A DNA stretch of 64,000 nt, from NCBI GenBank assembly GCA_050084515.1, contig CM114272.1:55986001-56050000 (forward strand), given 5' to 3'. Source of the stretch: Blasia pusilla (taxonomy: Eukaryota > Marchantiophyta > Marchantiopsida > Blasiales). The notes beneath the pieces are model-generated. The model saw nothing but the letters and a program-made list of their open reading frames with translations, had not been told where the DNA came from and searched no databases. The translations under genes and the position numbers were made by a program. Every line of letters starts with the position of its first letter. Within the stretch, counting starts at the first letter, position 1. Shown piece after piece: positions 1 to 11,281 of the stretch.

Positions 1-1080
1 CGTCGACATCAACATACAAACACTCCATTTTCAACTCTCACCCCAAACTATCAGTGCGAATACCCCATCTCGCTCATGGTTAGCACTAAACATGCAAATC
101 CCATCCACGCTCGCCAACACATCAAGTCTATCGGAAAACTCTCCTATCATGTAACCAGAATAAAAAATAGATCCCAACTACGTACACTCCCCAACGCAAG
201 CCCGCTCAACCTCGTAGCCTGCCTACCACGTTCGGCTCACTAGCCATAGCCCGTACCCTGACTAACTGTGTGTTGACCCAATCATGTCCATGCGACCTAC
301 TATGATTAGCACCTTGCTACAATGGCCGTGCTGCTACCACATCCCAACTTACTACGTCGTTCATGTTCAACCGCGTTATGTCCTCTTTCAACCCTTACAT
401 ATGAACCCTGGACTTTTCTTCCGGCTTCACACTCTCTTGTTTGGTAGCACTTTACCACCTCCCGCCGTCAACTGCAAGATCTATCGGAATTTTCCATGAC
501 TCTCCCAACTTCATTGTGGCTATCTCCACCTCACCCGGCGTGGCACCCTATGCCAACCACAAAGTGTTGCGCACCTCTTCTTATAGTCTCGTGCCTTTGG
601 CAAGCATAAGCATGTGGTGCGCGTGTAGCATGTTTGGGGAAGGAGAGGTGCATAGCACTTGATGAGAGGGGGAGCGCTTTACAATTGAAGGCCTTGAGCT
701 CTAGAACCAATAGCAGCCAGCCACTACCTCTCTTCATCCCTGAACTATCACCTGAGCCTGCGCAGCTCCCTCCCATCTCAAACCCGGGCTACCTTGGCCC
801 GCTCGCGTCCCTATGGGCGCAAACTGCCCCTTACTCCCATCCGCCAATCTTGGGTGACCGGCCCTCTACTTCCCAAACTCCCACTCTCCCAACTTCTCTC
901 CACATGGACTCAACTCCCTATGGAGCCTTGCCACCTCCTTCCAAACTTCCCCCATCTTTGGAGTCATAATGACTCCCTCTAGGTTTGCATTTTCCCGACC
1001 TCTTGACATTCACTCCTTGACCTACCAAGTACTTACTTGTACGTCACTCTTCTCCTTGTTCTCCTTGCACCTTCACGTAG
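1..1080. repeat. C-rich repeat stretch, no recognisable gene
   Basis: No open frame here resembles a known protein. The strand is rich in C and short of G, and it shares wording with the DNA on either side of the nested MULEs: CTCCCTATGGAGCC occurs near 913 and again near 19760, and a block reading roughly TTGGAGNCATAATG occurs near 957 and near 19650. It is probably part of a dispersed element, perhaps a retroelement end. The edges and class are not resolved. Confidence 0.3.
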
Positions 1081-1439
1081 GTTAGTCACTTGCTTTAGTG
1101 GTTAATTTGATGTGAGTGTAAGGTTAAGTACTATGGTCACTCACAACATATTAGCTTTATAGTTTTTTTGTCTAGATCTTCGCTGGAAACATTTATTAGA
1201 CCATGGCCATGATGAAGTGTACAAATTGGTAGTTATAGAGTCATTATCTAAAGTTGGGAGTGTTACATTTGTCAGGAATGTCCTTGGAAGCGTTGGACCA
1301 CATCGGTGAGGATTGTTAGAGACGATTGAAATCTCCATCGAGATAAGTCCGAGGTTAGATATATGTGCCTTATCATACTTGTCTTGACTTCGCGTGGGTA
1401 TGTATTCATCTTAGATGATAGCTCGTCTAGCCGTGGTTT

Positions 1440-1733
1440 ATGGAATTCGTTATTGAGGCAAGATGTCATGGTTTTGGATGTGTTTGGAATGTTTCAGTTC
1501 ACAGTTTGTGGGAATTCACTTCCAATCCCCTTAGAATGGATTTGAACCACCCAGTTAGAGTAAAGGCACACAATTCCAAGTTGTGGCAGTGGGTAAGCAC
1601 ACGAGCTAGTGTACTGGGCTATAAAAGATTGCGGTATCTGTGCAATGACTGTAAGGGTGGGTCTACGTTATCCATTGACAAGGTGGATGCACATTTGAGA
1701 AAAAATGGATGCTTGGCGCTTTGTCGAGTCTAG
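1440..1733 (+). pseudogene. Transposase-associated domain, N-terminus of Tnp2
   Basis: The 97-residue frame ends with a metal-binding-like pattern (LCNDCKGG near residue 68, then VDAHLRKNG) matching the transposase-associated domain that opens plant En/Spm transposases (cysteine pair, spacer, HLxxNG). The frame stops at 1731. The continuation, WRFVESRDGW, lies in the next frame of the following entry, so a frameshift or a small intron separates them. The assignment rests on the pattern and on its position directly before Tnp2. Confidence 0.5.
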
Positions 1734-2781
1734 GGATGGATGGGACTCTTCAGATGAGGAGTGGGTTATGCATGATCTTGCTGAAAAAAGAAGCCAAGAG
1801 GATAAGACAATGGAGTCAGACCCCACCTTCCATGTGGATGGAAGGGAGAGATCTTCCATGGCAGATATAGACAAGCACATTGACGTTCATAAAATGCTCA
1901 ATCATATTTTCCAGAAATACGACCATATGCAGGAGGATAAAACTCAAGAGATGTCTCTCCCATTTGATGAATTACCAGAACCGGGAATGTCAAACGAAGA
2001 ACTACTATTCAATCATGGAGATGAATATGAGGAGCTTGCTGAAGCTTGCAAACCCTTGTTCCCTACAGCAAAAACATCTGTTTTGGCTTTTGTCATGTTA
2101 CTATTCAACATTAAAACCACCTATGGCGTCCCAAATGTAGCTATTGACGAAATTTTGAAACTCCTTTGTAAGTTGGTCCTACCAACAGGGAACTTGGCGC
2201 CACTGAGTTATTATGTAGCAAAAAAACTCATTGGTAAACTAGGCTTAGGTTACAAAAGTATCCATGTGTGTCCGGCTGAATGTGTTTTATTCCAGGGTGA
2301 TTTGGCTGAAGCTGAGATTTGTCCATTATGTGGGAAACCAAGGTTCCGTAACGTGGGTAGAATGTTGGTATCATGTAAGGTACTAAGGCATTTTCCTATC
2401 TTAACTTGGATGAGACGTATGTTTAGATGCAGGACATTCTCTGAATTATTGACCTGGGTCCCCTTGCACCAGAGCAAGGATGGCTTAGTAAGGCATTTAG
2501 TTGATTGCAAGGCATGGTGCCACATGGACAACTTATATCCAGACTTTGCCGAGGAGAAGAGGAATTGCAGGTTTGGGCTAGCTTTGGACGGAGTGAATCC
2601 ATTTTCAGACAAGTCGAGTTCGTGGTCAACATGGCTCGTGCTCCTTGTTAATTATAACTTGCCTCCCTGGCTCAAGACAAAAAAATTCTTTGTGATGCTC
2701 TCTTTGATCATACCAGGAAAGAAGAGTGTAAATGGGAAAAACATTGACACATACGTGCTTCCTCTAGTAGAAGAGTTCTAG
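1705..2781 (+). pseudogene. CACTA transposase Tnp2, N-terminal half
   Basis: A 358-residue frame with the standard Tnp2 blocks in order: LSYYVAKKLIGKLGLGY (about residues 167-183), a Cys-rich stretch ending CPLCG (206-210), KDGLVRH (258-264), and GLALDGVNPF (291-300), which corresponds to the GLATDGFNPF block of plant Tnp2. After it come YNLPPWL and LIIPGKK. Tnp2 cuts and moves CACTA elements in the nucleus. The first 60 residues are acidic and poorly conserved. The frame stops at 2779 inside the segment that normally continues ELKELWEGV, here read as EEF-stop-EMWKGVQ, so a nonsense change has split the gene. Confidence 0.8.
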
Positions 2782-3385
2782 GAAATGTGGAAAGGGGTTC
2801 AATTTCATGACGTTTAGAAGGTAGGCGGAAGCTAGAACTTCATGTTTAGGGCTACCTTACTATGGACCATAAATGATTACCCGGCATACGGAACTGTAGC
2901 AGGGCAGAGCCACGGTGGAAAACTAGGATGTACTATATGCCGGCCTCGAGTGGATTCTATTTTTCAAAGTCTTGTGGCAAGCCTATATACCATTTTCATC
3001 ATCAATATCTCCCATTGAGCCATCCATGGAGAACCTGTAGGTATGGATCTCATTTCAACGGGAGTGCTGAACTTAGACCACGCGTGCCTAGACTACTTTA
3101 TGAAGAGATTATTGGATGGGCAAATGAAAAACTACATATGATCAGAGTGGGGGTCGAGAAGACGCCCCCACTGATCCCTACAAGAGAACTGGGGTGAAAA
3201 GGCTGAGTATACTATATTCGTTGCCTTACTGGCCAGTATCCTGCTTCCTCTCTATATTATCTATTCTTTAGGTTATGAAATAGTGGCTATAGAGGAGGAT
3301 AGCTTTTGTTTGATTTGATTGTGAAAATTAGCTATTATGTTCAAGTTGTGAGATGTCCATGCTTCCTTGACGATACAATCAAAAT
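2782..3385 (+). pseudogene. Tnp2 middle segment, broken by stops and frameshifts
   Basis: Pieces of the Tnp2 middle region can be read in shifting frames: NDYPAYGTVAG near 2872-2905 (normally DFPAYGNLSG), a Cys-containing stretch after it, and HPWR with NGSAELRPRVP near 3030-3100. The stretch 3200-3385 has no recognisable coding and may be a decayed intron. It links the two long Tnp2 frames and confirms they belong to one gene. Confidence 0.6.
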
Positions 3386-4201
3386 TTGCTTATACGTCAT
3401 ACGTTAGATGTAATGCACGTTGAGAATCTAGTCAAGACCTCATTTGGAGTGAAAGATACTATGAAAGTAAGGAGAGATTTGGAGGCCCTTGGGATTCGAT
3501 CCCATTTGTGGTTGCAACCCCATCCTAGTAGACCCCAAGTTTTGCTTAAACCAGTTTGCGATTATTGTCTATCTCCCCATGACTTGAACACTTTCCTTTT
3601 GAGGATTCAGAACTTGAAGGTGCCATCTAGATCTTGTGGAGAACTCTCCAAGGATGTGGTTAATAAAAAATTGGGCAATATGAAATCACATGATTACCAT
3701 GTCTTCATTCAGCAAGTCCTTCCTTATTGCATCCGTGGTCTTCTGAAGGACCATGTGAGAATGGTGGTTATTAGATTATCCGACATTTTTAGAATGGTGT
3801 GCACGAAGGTGTATGATCCAGCTTTATTCGACAAACTCCCGGAAGAGACTCCCATAACCCTTTGTCTCTTTGAAATGCATTTCCCTCCATCTTTCTTCGA
3901 CGTAATGACACATTTTTTGATTCATGTCGTAGAAGAATTGGACATGTGTGGGCCATTAGCATGTCGGTGGATGTATCCAATGGAGCGGTATATGGGGTAC
4001 ATGAAGAAATATGTACGGTCTAAAGCTAGGCCAGAGGGGTGTATGGTAGAAGGGTACGTGAAGGACGAGGCATTAGGGTTTATGACAGAGTATATGAAAA
4101 GGTTTGAAGACGTGCGGACGCGAGTGTGGGATGATGGGGAGGAAGAGGGGGTCGTTGGTGAGGAGCTAGAAGGTGCGGGCACTCCGGTTCGACTTTCGTG
4201 A
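3386..4201 (+). pseudogene. CACTA transposase Tnp2, C-terminal half
   Basis: A 271-residue frame collinear with the Tnp2 C-terminus: RHTLDVMHVENLV (4-16; normally RHNLDVMHIEKNV), KSHDYHVFIQQVLP (100-113), FPPSFFDVMTH (166-176), RWMYPMERYMG (194-204) and PEGCMVEGYVKDEAL (216-230). The last 40 residues are acidic and variable, ending at a stop at 4199. This is the best-preserved part of the element. It has no long introns, and its reading frame survives although neighbouring segments are broken. Confidence 0.82.
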
Positions 4202-4391
4202 GAAATGATCAACTTAGCACATCATTATGTGTTGCATAATACAGAGGTCATGGTTGATTGGCAAAGGTAAAACTCTCCAATATATGCTTTACAAGGTTAT
4301 AGTTATGTTAATTACGGTTCGGACTCTCAAAGTGTATATTATTTTGGTATTGAAGCATTAAATACAAAAGAATGTACTAATACCATTAACA

Positions 4392-5201
4392 TTGTTATTG
4401 AACAGGAAATATCAGTCATGTTTGAGAGACATTCCTTTTGAAAAGTGGATCCGCCCTGCCATTACACAGGATGCAATTGACAACTCAAAAGATCCTGAAG
4501 CTCACCTGTTGTCGTTAGCTATACCTCCTAATAGTAGGGCATTGTCATTCAAGAGAATGAAAGCCTACGAAAACCACTACAGGGTAGAAGGGCCAAGTGG
4601 TGCGACATCCTTCTCCACTTATGATAGTGGAATAGGTGCAGTATTTGTTGATGAAAAAAGTTCCAACCAGAATTGTTTATACTCGTATGTTGGGGTGTTG
4701 GTTGATATTCTCTTACTTGATTATGGGATTGTAGAACAACCCATAATACTAATGCGAGGGCGGTGGTTTAAAGCAGATTGGGATTCAAGAATAGGGTCCA
4801 TGAAATTGGATAAGGAGGGTTTTATGTTGGCCAACTTGAGGTCATGCGAGCCATTAGATCACCAGCCATTTGTTTTCCCATCATAAGTGCGAAAAGTGTT
4901 TTATGGAGATGCTGATGAGGGTGGAGGATGGAAAGTGATAATGAGGAAGGAAGCTAGAGCTCGGAGGGTTTATTTTGATGACTTAGAGTCAATAGATGGA
5001 GCTTATAATGCTTTGCCCACTTTCCATGCCACATGCATGGAACCAAGGAATCTACCAGATGCAAGTACCTTAGGAGCTAGCGTCCTAAGTGATGCAGAAA
5101 TGGAATCTGCTAGGGTGGATGTGCAGCATGTGCCAATAATCCATGTATGCGATATGATAGAAGACATCGATTCAGACTCTAATAACTCAGAATCAGATTA
5201 G
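4392..5201 (+). pseudogene. DUF4216-like region of the CACTA transposase gene
   Basis: The frame continues the Tnp2 gene after a likely intron (about 4202-4391). YVGVLVDILLLDYG (98-111), then RWFKADW and KEGFMLANL match the DUF4216 module (YGVLtDIIELDY, WfdV, fvLvN) that normally follows Tnp2. An in-frame TAA at 4884-4886 interrupts it, and the same frame goes on as VRKVFYGDADEGGGWKVIM (normally qVFYvpDp...gW.vV) to 5201. The tail is acidic (DIDSDSNNSESD). This placement supports a single long transposase gene disabled by several point changes. Confidence 0.65.
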
Positions 5202-5384
5202 ATTAATTCATAGTTGTATCTTCGGTACTCACCATTGTGTTTTTTGGTATGATTCAAGTAATTGACTTCTATTACAAGGATGTAAGTGAATTCTAGTGTT
5301 GTTGGGCATAATGGATGAAACTCTGTGGCAGCAAGTAGAACTCTCAAATTTCCATCAAGTTAGATGTTATTCTTGCTAACTTGT

Positions 5385-5940
5385 CGTCTACAGAGGGAGG
5401 GAGGCACTTGGAACGGTGTACTTGATATGACTGATGAGAACGTGGAATGCAATCAAAGTTCATCCTGGGATGGTGTAGATAATGTCCAACAAAGTCCTAA
5501 TCCATACGAAGAAGAAAGGAATCCCAGAGTGAGAGAGAGAAAGGCCAAAGAGGCGGAGTTGTTTGGTGGGTTGAAGGATTGGTAAGTATGATCTTGAATA
5601 ACTTTTATCTTTTGCTTTATTTGGTCAAGTGTATCATGTTCATATAGTGGTTGTACATTAGGAAATATGACAAAATTTGTGTGATCATATTTTGAAGGTT
5701 TGTTGCTCCAAGTGTTGTGAAGGAGTGCAAGCCTTTGCCATTTTGGAATCCTTCTGTGCCACAAAGACGCAGCTTACGGTTGGAGGAGAAGGCCACTAAC
5801 CAAAGTGTAATCCCTAAGGAGACTCGAAAAGAGTGTTCAGATAGTGATTCCAAAGACCCCTATTATAATCCACTCCTTGAGATGGACTTCTTGGGGGCTG
5901 ACGAGGATGACGGCTTGTGGCTGGAGGATGTGAGGGTACT
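5385..5940 (+). pseudogene. Exon-like coding pieces downstream of Tnp2
   Basis: Two coding-like stretches on the plus strand, about 5390-5585 (contains NPRVRERKAKEAELFGG) and 5700-5935 (contains WNPSVPQRRSLRLEEKA and an acidic DSDSKDPYYNP segment), are separated by AT-rich sequence with GT/AG at plausible places (GTAAGT at 5582). They are hydrophilic and charged. No family was recognised. They may be later exons of the CACTA transposase gene or of the element's second gene. Confidence 0.35.
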
Positions 5941-6271
5941 TTCTCTTCACATCTTGTTGTTTTGTTACTCTCTTCAGATTTCAGAATTATGAATACTGTG
6001 TTAACTTACAATGAGATGTCTCTTTTGAATAGCCTCAAGCAAAGGAGCGTCCAATCAAACCACCCAAACAGGGAAGTGTACAAAATTCCACCAATACAAA
6101 CGATGCGGTAATGTAATTGTAGTCATGGAGGAATATTAAACTATCTCAATATGTTGGATTGGTATGTAAAAGACTGAGTGGTAGAAACGTGTCATTATGA
6201 CTTCACTAATCTTTATTCATCAAATGCTCTCTAGGTTAGTTTACTAACAAATTTACTTACATGTGTAGCCC

Positions 6272-6902
6272 ATGGACGGAACTCCATCACAACCCATAAT
6301 GCCTTCGCAAGCATATCCCCCTCCTCCACCCCCATGGGCACCAAGCCAGATGCCGTGGTGGGTACCTATGATGATGCAATCACCGATGGGTTATGGAAGT
6401 CAATTTCAGCCACCATGGCTCAATGGAGCTCAATCATCCATAACCATCCCATCCCCGTGGGTAAGTAGGCTTACTATTCTGCCCTTTCTCATTTTGCACA
6501 CAGGAATTCAATTACTTGGAAGTCTAACTAGCTACTTGTATTTCTTTTGTGGACACAAGGGACATGGGCCATCCCAATCTCCGCCCCCAACACCGTTGGC
6601 ACCTCCATTGGCCAGCGGGAATACGGACGACCAATTTTACCGAAGTACGTCTCAATCTTGCGCAACACCAAGCCCATCTGAAAATTTGACCCCGCAAGCA
6701 GGTGCATCTACAGGTAACTTCTCACTTGGTTCCGAGTTTGAAATTTATATTGAATAGGTTGCACCCATTCCATCACCACGTACTAGATCTAAACCCTCGC
6801 ATCTACTCTTGGGAGTATGGCGATGGAATGGATGCAATGCAAACCACATTCAAGTGGGAAACCTCAAAGCTAATTCCTCCGTGTGGTTCAAATTTGATTT
6901 GA
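6272..6902 (+). pseudogene. Proline-rich open frame in the CACTA element
   Basis: A 161-residue frame (6272-6757) starts with a proline- and methionine-rich segment (PPPPPPWAPSQMPWW near residues 17-31), followed by serine/proline-rich sequence. A second piece in another frame (about 6757-6902) reads PRTRSKPSHLLLG and ends near FKFDLRN. CACTA elements usually carry a second, poorly conserved DNA-binding gene (TnpA type), and the position suits this, but no diagnostic motif is visible. Low confidence that it is one gene. Confidence 0.3.
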
Positions 6903-6950
6903 GGAATACGGTAAGGGAAAGAATATGCTCTTGAACACTTGCTATTTAGG

Positions 6951-7703
6951 TCCTTGCGGATCCATGTTGAACTCGCGACTTTCTTGGCGCGATGAGCTAG
7001 AGGCCCCACAATACATAATTTACATTAGAGAGTGCCCCTTCATTTCGCAAAATCCTCTCTTCTTGGCGATTTCAACCAATGGAATCGTACTCCTCCGTTG
7101 GAATTAACTTAATATGAAATTTGAGAATTTCAATAGTTAATTATGCACCCTACAATACGCAGTTCCGAGCGGAGAGGTAGCATACTCCGCAGAACTTTTG
7201 ACCTTTCTGAATGGAGGTGATTGAATAGATTCCATGTTAGCGTTACTCTCATTAATCTCTTGTCACCGTGTTGCTCCCCGTCCGAATTTGTCACCGTTTT
7301 ACTCCACATCGGATTAGTAAGCTTTAAATTAAAAACTCAAACTGGGACGCATACTGGTTATGGAAGATAACTTAAATTTGCGCTTTGTGTGGGCTCGAAT
7401 TTTTAAGATTATTTTTAAAAACAGTTTTCCATGCCAAAATAAAATTTGAAATAAACACGTGTCAGATGGAGGGAGACTCTGAATCCTCTGAATCGACATT
7501 TAATGATGGGCCACGTGAATCGAATGGGCGGATTGCTCGCTCTCCGGTAATTTCCTAAACCGCCCCGTGAAGATTACCGAGAGCCTGCTACGTGAGTCTA
7601 AACATTTGTTCCGACGCACTTATCCGGAAGCGCGAACGGCATAAGCGCTGCGTTTCCGGCCAGTGCGAGGGACGCGTCAGCGATTGCGTTGGCCCCCAGA
7701 GAA
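6951..7703. other. Gene-free stretch upstream of the lectin gene
   Basis: No convincing coding frame. The first part is AT-rich and may be the tail of the CACTA element. From about 7450 the composition becomes richer in CG dinucleotides and in short motifs such as CACGTG-like ACGTG (7456, 7512, 7590), consistent with the upstream region of the lectin gene. Confidence 0.35.
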
Positions 7704-7709
7704 TATAAG
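7704..7709 (+). promoter_or_regulatory. TATA box of the lectin gene
   Basis: TATAAG lies in a CG-rich setting (GAATATAAGGCGCGG). A start of transcription about 30 bases downstream, near 7735, would give a leader of about 530 bases before the ATG at 8266. The leader contains several short upstream frames and a possible 3' splice site (TTGGTGTAG near 8203), so it may contain an intron. Confidence 0.5.
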
Positions 7710-8265
7710 GCGCGGCGATAATCACTTGTAAGCAGATTTGGGAGTGACGGCGAGCTGGGCTTCTTCGTGTGGTCTGTCGTCTCATGCGCATTCTAGCTCT
7801 GCGGTAATGTTTCCTTTAAACGCTGCGAACTGCACTGAACTGCGAGTAGTACAGAGCTCGAGTATCACTTCCACTACTCGATTCTCGGAGAGTGAACTGC
7901 ATCTCTTCTCGCGATTGTGAAGACGGCCTTTCGCTTCGATAGGACCCTCCATCTACGGAGCAACGTACATTCGTTGAGCACTCCAGCTTCGAAGCTGACG
8001 TTTAGACTAGTGTTTCTGAATTCGAGCTGTCTAGGTAGAGTTAGCTCGTCTAAATATTTTTCTGAGCTCCTTAGTGTAACCCGTGCATTCCATTTCGGTG
8101 ACGTTTGAAGTTTGCGCTGGTCTTGAGGACGCCGAATATGGAATTGCTGATTGACCGACCGAGGAATTTACCGACTAACGAATCCTTGTTTCACGTTGGT
8201 GTAGGTCTCTCTCTCCTGCGGGCTTGAGGCTGTAGTTCCATCACGTACATTCGAACTCTGCGACC

Positions 8266-8754
8266 ATGGCTAGAGCTGGAGTGGTAGTGGGCTTCTGCTG
8301 TTTTCTTCTCTTGTGGAGCTCTGCGCCCAGCTTCACCGAAGCAATCAGCGTGTTGCTCCAGAATCACCGTCTGAGAATTAATGAAGAGCTTCACGCATCG
8401 GACGAGTTCAGGGTGACACTGCAACGGGACTGCAATTTGGTGCTGTACAAGTACTCTAGACCCATTTGGGCCACCAACACTGGTGGCTTGGCCAGCAGTT
8501 GCGAGTTTGTCTTGCAAGACGATGGAAACGCTGTGCTGTACAGTCTCGATAGTTACAATCGCCCGGCCCTGTTCGCTACCAATACCTATAGCATGTACAA
8601 TGGGGCGCACTACATGATAATCCAATGCGACGGTAACTTTGTCATGTACACGGAGGATGGAGCGCCAATCTGGGCCTCAAACACTGGCGGACTTCGCCTC
8701 ACGATCGCACCCAGACCCTCTAACACCACCACGCCGTCGATCGCCGAGGAGTAA
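8266..8754 (+). CDS. GNA-type (bulb-type) mannose-binding lectin, secreted
   Basis: An intact 162-residue frame without introns. The start is favoured by a strong context (GCGACCATGG). Residues 1-26 form a signal peptide (hydrophobic VVVGFCCFLLLW, cleavage after FTEA). The mature protein has all three copies of the mannose-binding signature QxDxNxVxY: QRDCNLVLY, QDDGNAVLY and QCDGNFVMY. The Trp-containing IWATNTGG and IWASNTGG turns typical of the beta-prism II fold follow the first and third. One such domain is the normal length for a monomeric GNA-like lectin. The last 15 residues are Thr/Pro/Ser-rich. It should bind mannose outside the cell or in the secretory pathway, with defence or storage as the family's usual roles. 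It has no kinase domain. It stands alone between transposons and is the clearest host gene in the window. Confidence 0.9.
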   Translation: MARAGVVVGFCCFLLLWSSAPSFTEAISVLLQNHRLRINEELHASDEFRVTLQRDCNLVLYKYSRPIWATNTGGLASSCEFVLQDDGNAVLYSLDSYNRPALFATNTYSMYNGAHYMIIQCDGNFVMYTEDGAPIWASNTGGLRLTIAPRPSNTTTPSIAEE

Positions 8755-9157
8755 ATCGTTTGAGAGCGTAAATGACTTAAGTGTGCAAGACTGATGATGA
8801 TTTCTCGTTATCTGGGTCTTATTAGCGTTGAGTACTTAATAGCCAACCTGCTCAGGATTCTTTTTCGTCGTTATGGAAATGGTTTTATTTCCTGACACAA
8901 AAACTATCCAATGCTGGCCGCTTATATGATCAGTTTTTCTTTCAAAGATGATTGAGTAAAAGAGACTGCTCAATGCTCAACTTACAGTTTTTGTCGAACT
9001 GTAAGTTGCATAGGAAAAATGTTTTGTGTGCTATACTTGTGTCCCATCCATCCGGCATCGCAGTGAAAATCAGACGTCCGAGTATTCGTGATCGGCCTCA
9101 GGCTTCTCCCAGCTCGAATTCCTGGTCAAATGCGTAGCTCGAAGTTCCCCCGCTTTC
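8755..9157 (+). other. Lectin 3' flank, no gene seen
   Basis: Sequence after the lectin stop has ordinary mixed composition and no convincing coding frame. A short inverted pair, TTACAGTTTTTGTCGAACTGTAA (about 8982-9004), could form a small stem. The lectin polyadenylation site probably lies here, but no single signal stands out. Confidence 0.25.
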
Positions 9158-9478
9158 GTGAGTGATGTTCGGGGAATCGCAGGTCGATATGAATCGAGGA
9201 TGAAAATAACGTCTTTTCGGACATGCCTTTCGTACACAGCTCAGAAATTCTGCGCCGAAGCGTTCAAGCACACATTCCAGAAATTCTCCGCCTGTGCACT
9301 GTTCGAATGGGCTTTCGGTCGTTCGGAACCGGTCCTCGAAATGTGTGGCGATATTCTTAGCCAGATGACGGATCCGGAAAGCTGCCTTGAGCAGCAGCCA
9401 TATCGATTGAAACGCACAGTTTCCCTCCTAAAGCTGCCGAAAACTGGCAGATCGATCGCCCATATTTTCCATTCTTAA
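9158..9478 (+). other. Open frame of 106 residues, doubtful
   Basis: The frame is open and contains several Cys and Phe residues (KFCAEAFKHTFQKFSACALF), but no family was recognised, no signal sequence or repeat is present, and no promoter was seen. It may be chance or an old fragment. Listed because it is the longest frame between the lectin and the AT-rich block. Confidence 0.15.
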
Positions 9479-9558
9479 ATCATCTTGTTTGTGTCAGAAT
9501 CTGATTCCCATTTCCCTCGTACGATTACACTGTGCATTTCACGTCCCCATGAAATTTT

Positions 9559-9630
9559 ATCTCGTACGATTGTAATTCCAATATCTCGTACAATTGTAAT
9601 TCCAATATCTCGTACAATTGTAATTCCAAA
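9559..9630 (+). repeat. Three tandem 24-bp units
   Basis: ATCTCGTACRATTGTAATTC-type units of 24 bases occur head to tail at 9559-9582, 9583-9606 and 9607-9630. Units 2 and 3 are identical except for the last base, and unit 1 differs from unit 2 by one base. A weaker fourth match (CTCGTACGATTACA) lies at about 9518. Each unit holds a CGTACRATTG core. Confidence 0.85.
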
Positions 9631-9749
9631 TAATCTCATGAAATGTTGCCTCCCGATGCACCGGCGAAAACTTTTCTTCAGGAAAAGCTCGTGGGGAAAT
9701 CCCATCCCTTAAACCCTCCATCCCCTCACAAACCCCTCCCCCCCCGCCT

Positions 9750-10500
9750 CACGCTCCATCCCACACAAAGTAGTAGTTATTTTATTTGTATTTTTTTAAA
9801 ATATTTTTTTTTGAAAATTAGATGTGGTGCTCTTTTCTTCTTAACTGAAAAATATTATTAAAAAAAGAAAACTATCTATTTGAATCATAGTAAATTCTAA
9901 AATGAAAATTAAAAAATTTATTGTACTCCATAATATACCACAAATATCCACAAAGTTAATAACATATAATTATGATGATCATATATTTCCCTTCACTTCA
10001 AATTCATGATTTTCTAGTCAGCTATATTTATTTTAAATCATAGTTATAATATTAATCTATAGAAAATAAAATAAGAGTCTCATTAAAATATAGATATTTA
10101 GAATAATTATCTTTATTTTAATGTAACACATCATTTCTATATAGAAAAAAATTCTAGTTAAAACACTAATTTTATTGGTTGGATTTTGACTATAATCCGA
10201 TATGAATGCTATTCCTGGAACCTATTTTAAATAAGGCAATATGTAATTTCCTTGAGAGAAAATATAAAATTTTAGAAGTAAATTCCAACTCCGTCTAAGT
10301 TTTGACTTTAAGACAATATATAATAGCCTCGTGAGAAAATTTAAAAATTCATAAATAAATGGCAACTCACATAATATATCCACTTTATTATAAAATCAAC
10401 CTCAAAAGAGGACAAAGAAAGGTAATAACATCTCAAAACAGGAGTCAAAAAATGCATAAAGGAATGCAAAAAGAAAATGGCAACTAGCCAACGCAAACAC
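9750..10500. other. AT-rich stretch without genes
   Basis: Strongly AT-rich DNA with long A and T runs and no coding frame of note. A C-rich patch (about 9715-9765, including a run of eight C) precedes it. Nothing functional was recognised. Confidence 0.4.
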
Positions 10501-10512
10501 AGACTCAACAAG

Positions 10513-11150
10513 CTACAGGAGTGATAGCGTGAAGCAAATTTGAGAAGAACATGAGTGGTTGGTCATACGTGAATGGACTACGAGGCGAGCGCCCCCCATC
10601 ACCTCCACATAATGTATCCATGCCAAGGCTTTTGCATGTTTTAAGGCCATTGAGATGCATTGCCGAAAATAAGTAGTAACTACAAAGAGAGAAGGACTAC
10701 ATGAAGGGGTAAGGTGATGATTCTCGAGGGAGTGGTGAGCACATGTTTTCAAGATAATATTAAAAGACACATGTAAATGACTGAATACTTCCACTGCAAA
10801 AGGAATAAATCCATGAGTCGCACGTCTCACAACACAACTTAACTCCTTGATTCTTGCTATGCCTTTAGCCGCCAAAATTTTGGTAAGTGCGGTTTGACAC
10901 ACCAAGTCAAAACGTGTTGGATCAACAACCACCACATCACTTATTGTCCGGAACCCACACCTCGAGACATAACAAGATCCTCTCTCCGACGAGAGGTTGC
11001 TTGTGTAGTTGAAGGTAGGACATAGAGTTGGTCTTGCCGAACGGTGTATCCTACAGTACGAGCCACTGATGCTACCGCCTCTCTAATGACATCATATGTG
11101 GCCGTTCGTTCTCTACCATTTGCACATCGGAGATGTTGGATTCTCAACAT
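10513..11150 (-). pseudogene. LINE-like remnant, C-terminal end of a reverse-transcriptase polyprotein
   Basis: On the minus strand a first piece (11150-10941) reads RHxxxRDVIREAVA-like sequence ending RRREDLV. A second frame (10935-10513) begins VVVDPTRFDLVCQTAL and continues FIPFAVEVFSHLH, then FRQCISMALKHAKA. This order (RRxDLVVxDPTRxDLV, then FxPFAIEVFGxLHP, then FFRQRVSVALQRAQA) is one I associate with the C-terminal tail of plant non-LTR retroelement proteins. The two parts are out of frame and interrupted near 10940, so the copy is dead. The reverse transcriptase domain itself is absent. Confidence 0.45.
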
Positions 11151-11281
11151 CCACTCCTCTGAGCACCATTAATCTGATTGGCCCCCTTGTATGAGGAGAA
11201 GCCTAGATTGATGGTTCCGACTTAGACGTCGGAGGAATCATAGTAATATGACGTAGGTGGTTTACGGAGTAGCGGTACTAG

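Larger units (their letters stand above)
1300..6950 (+). mobile_element. Decayed CACTA (En/Spm-like) DNA transposon
   Basis: Four blocks of a CACTA-type transposase follow in the usual order on the plus strand: transposase-associated domain, Tnp2 N-terminal half, Tnp2 C-terminal half and a DUF4216-like region. Further exon-like pieces follow. Terminal CACTA repeats and a 3-bp target duplication were not found, so the limits given are only those of the recognisable content. Multiple stops and frameshifts show that the copy is dead. Confidence 0.75.

Noticed and set aside
8191-8625. 144-residue minus-strand frame over the lectin
   Set aside because: Complement of the intact lectin coding sequence, with no motif of its own.
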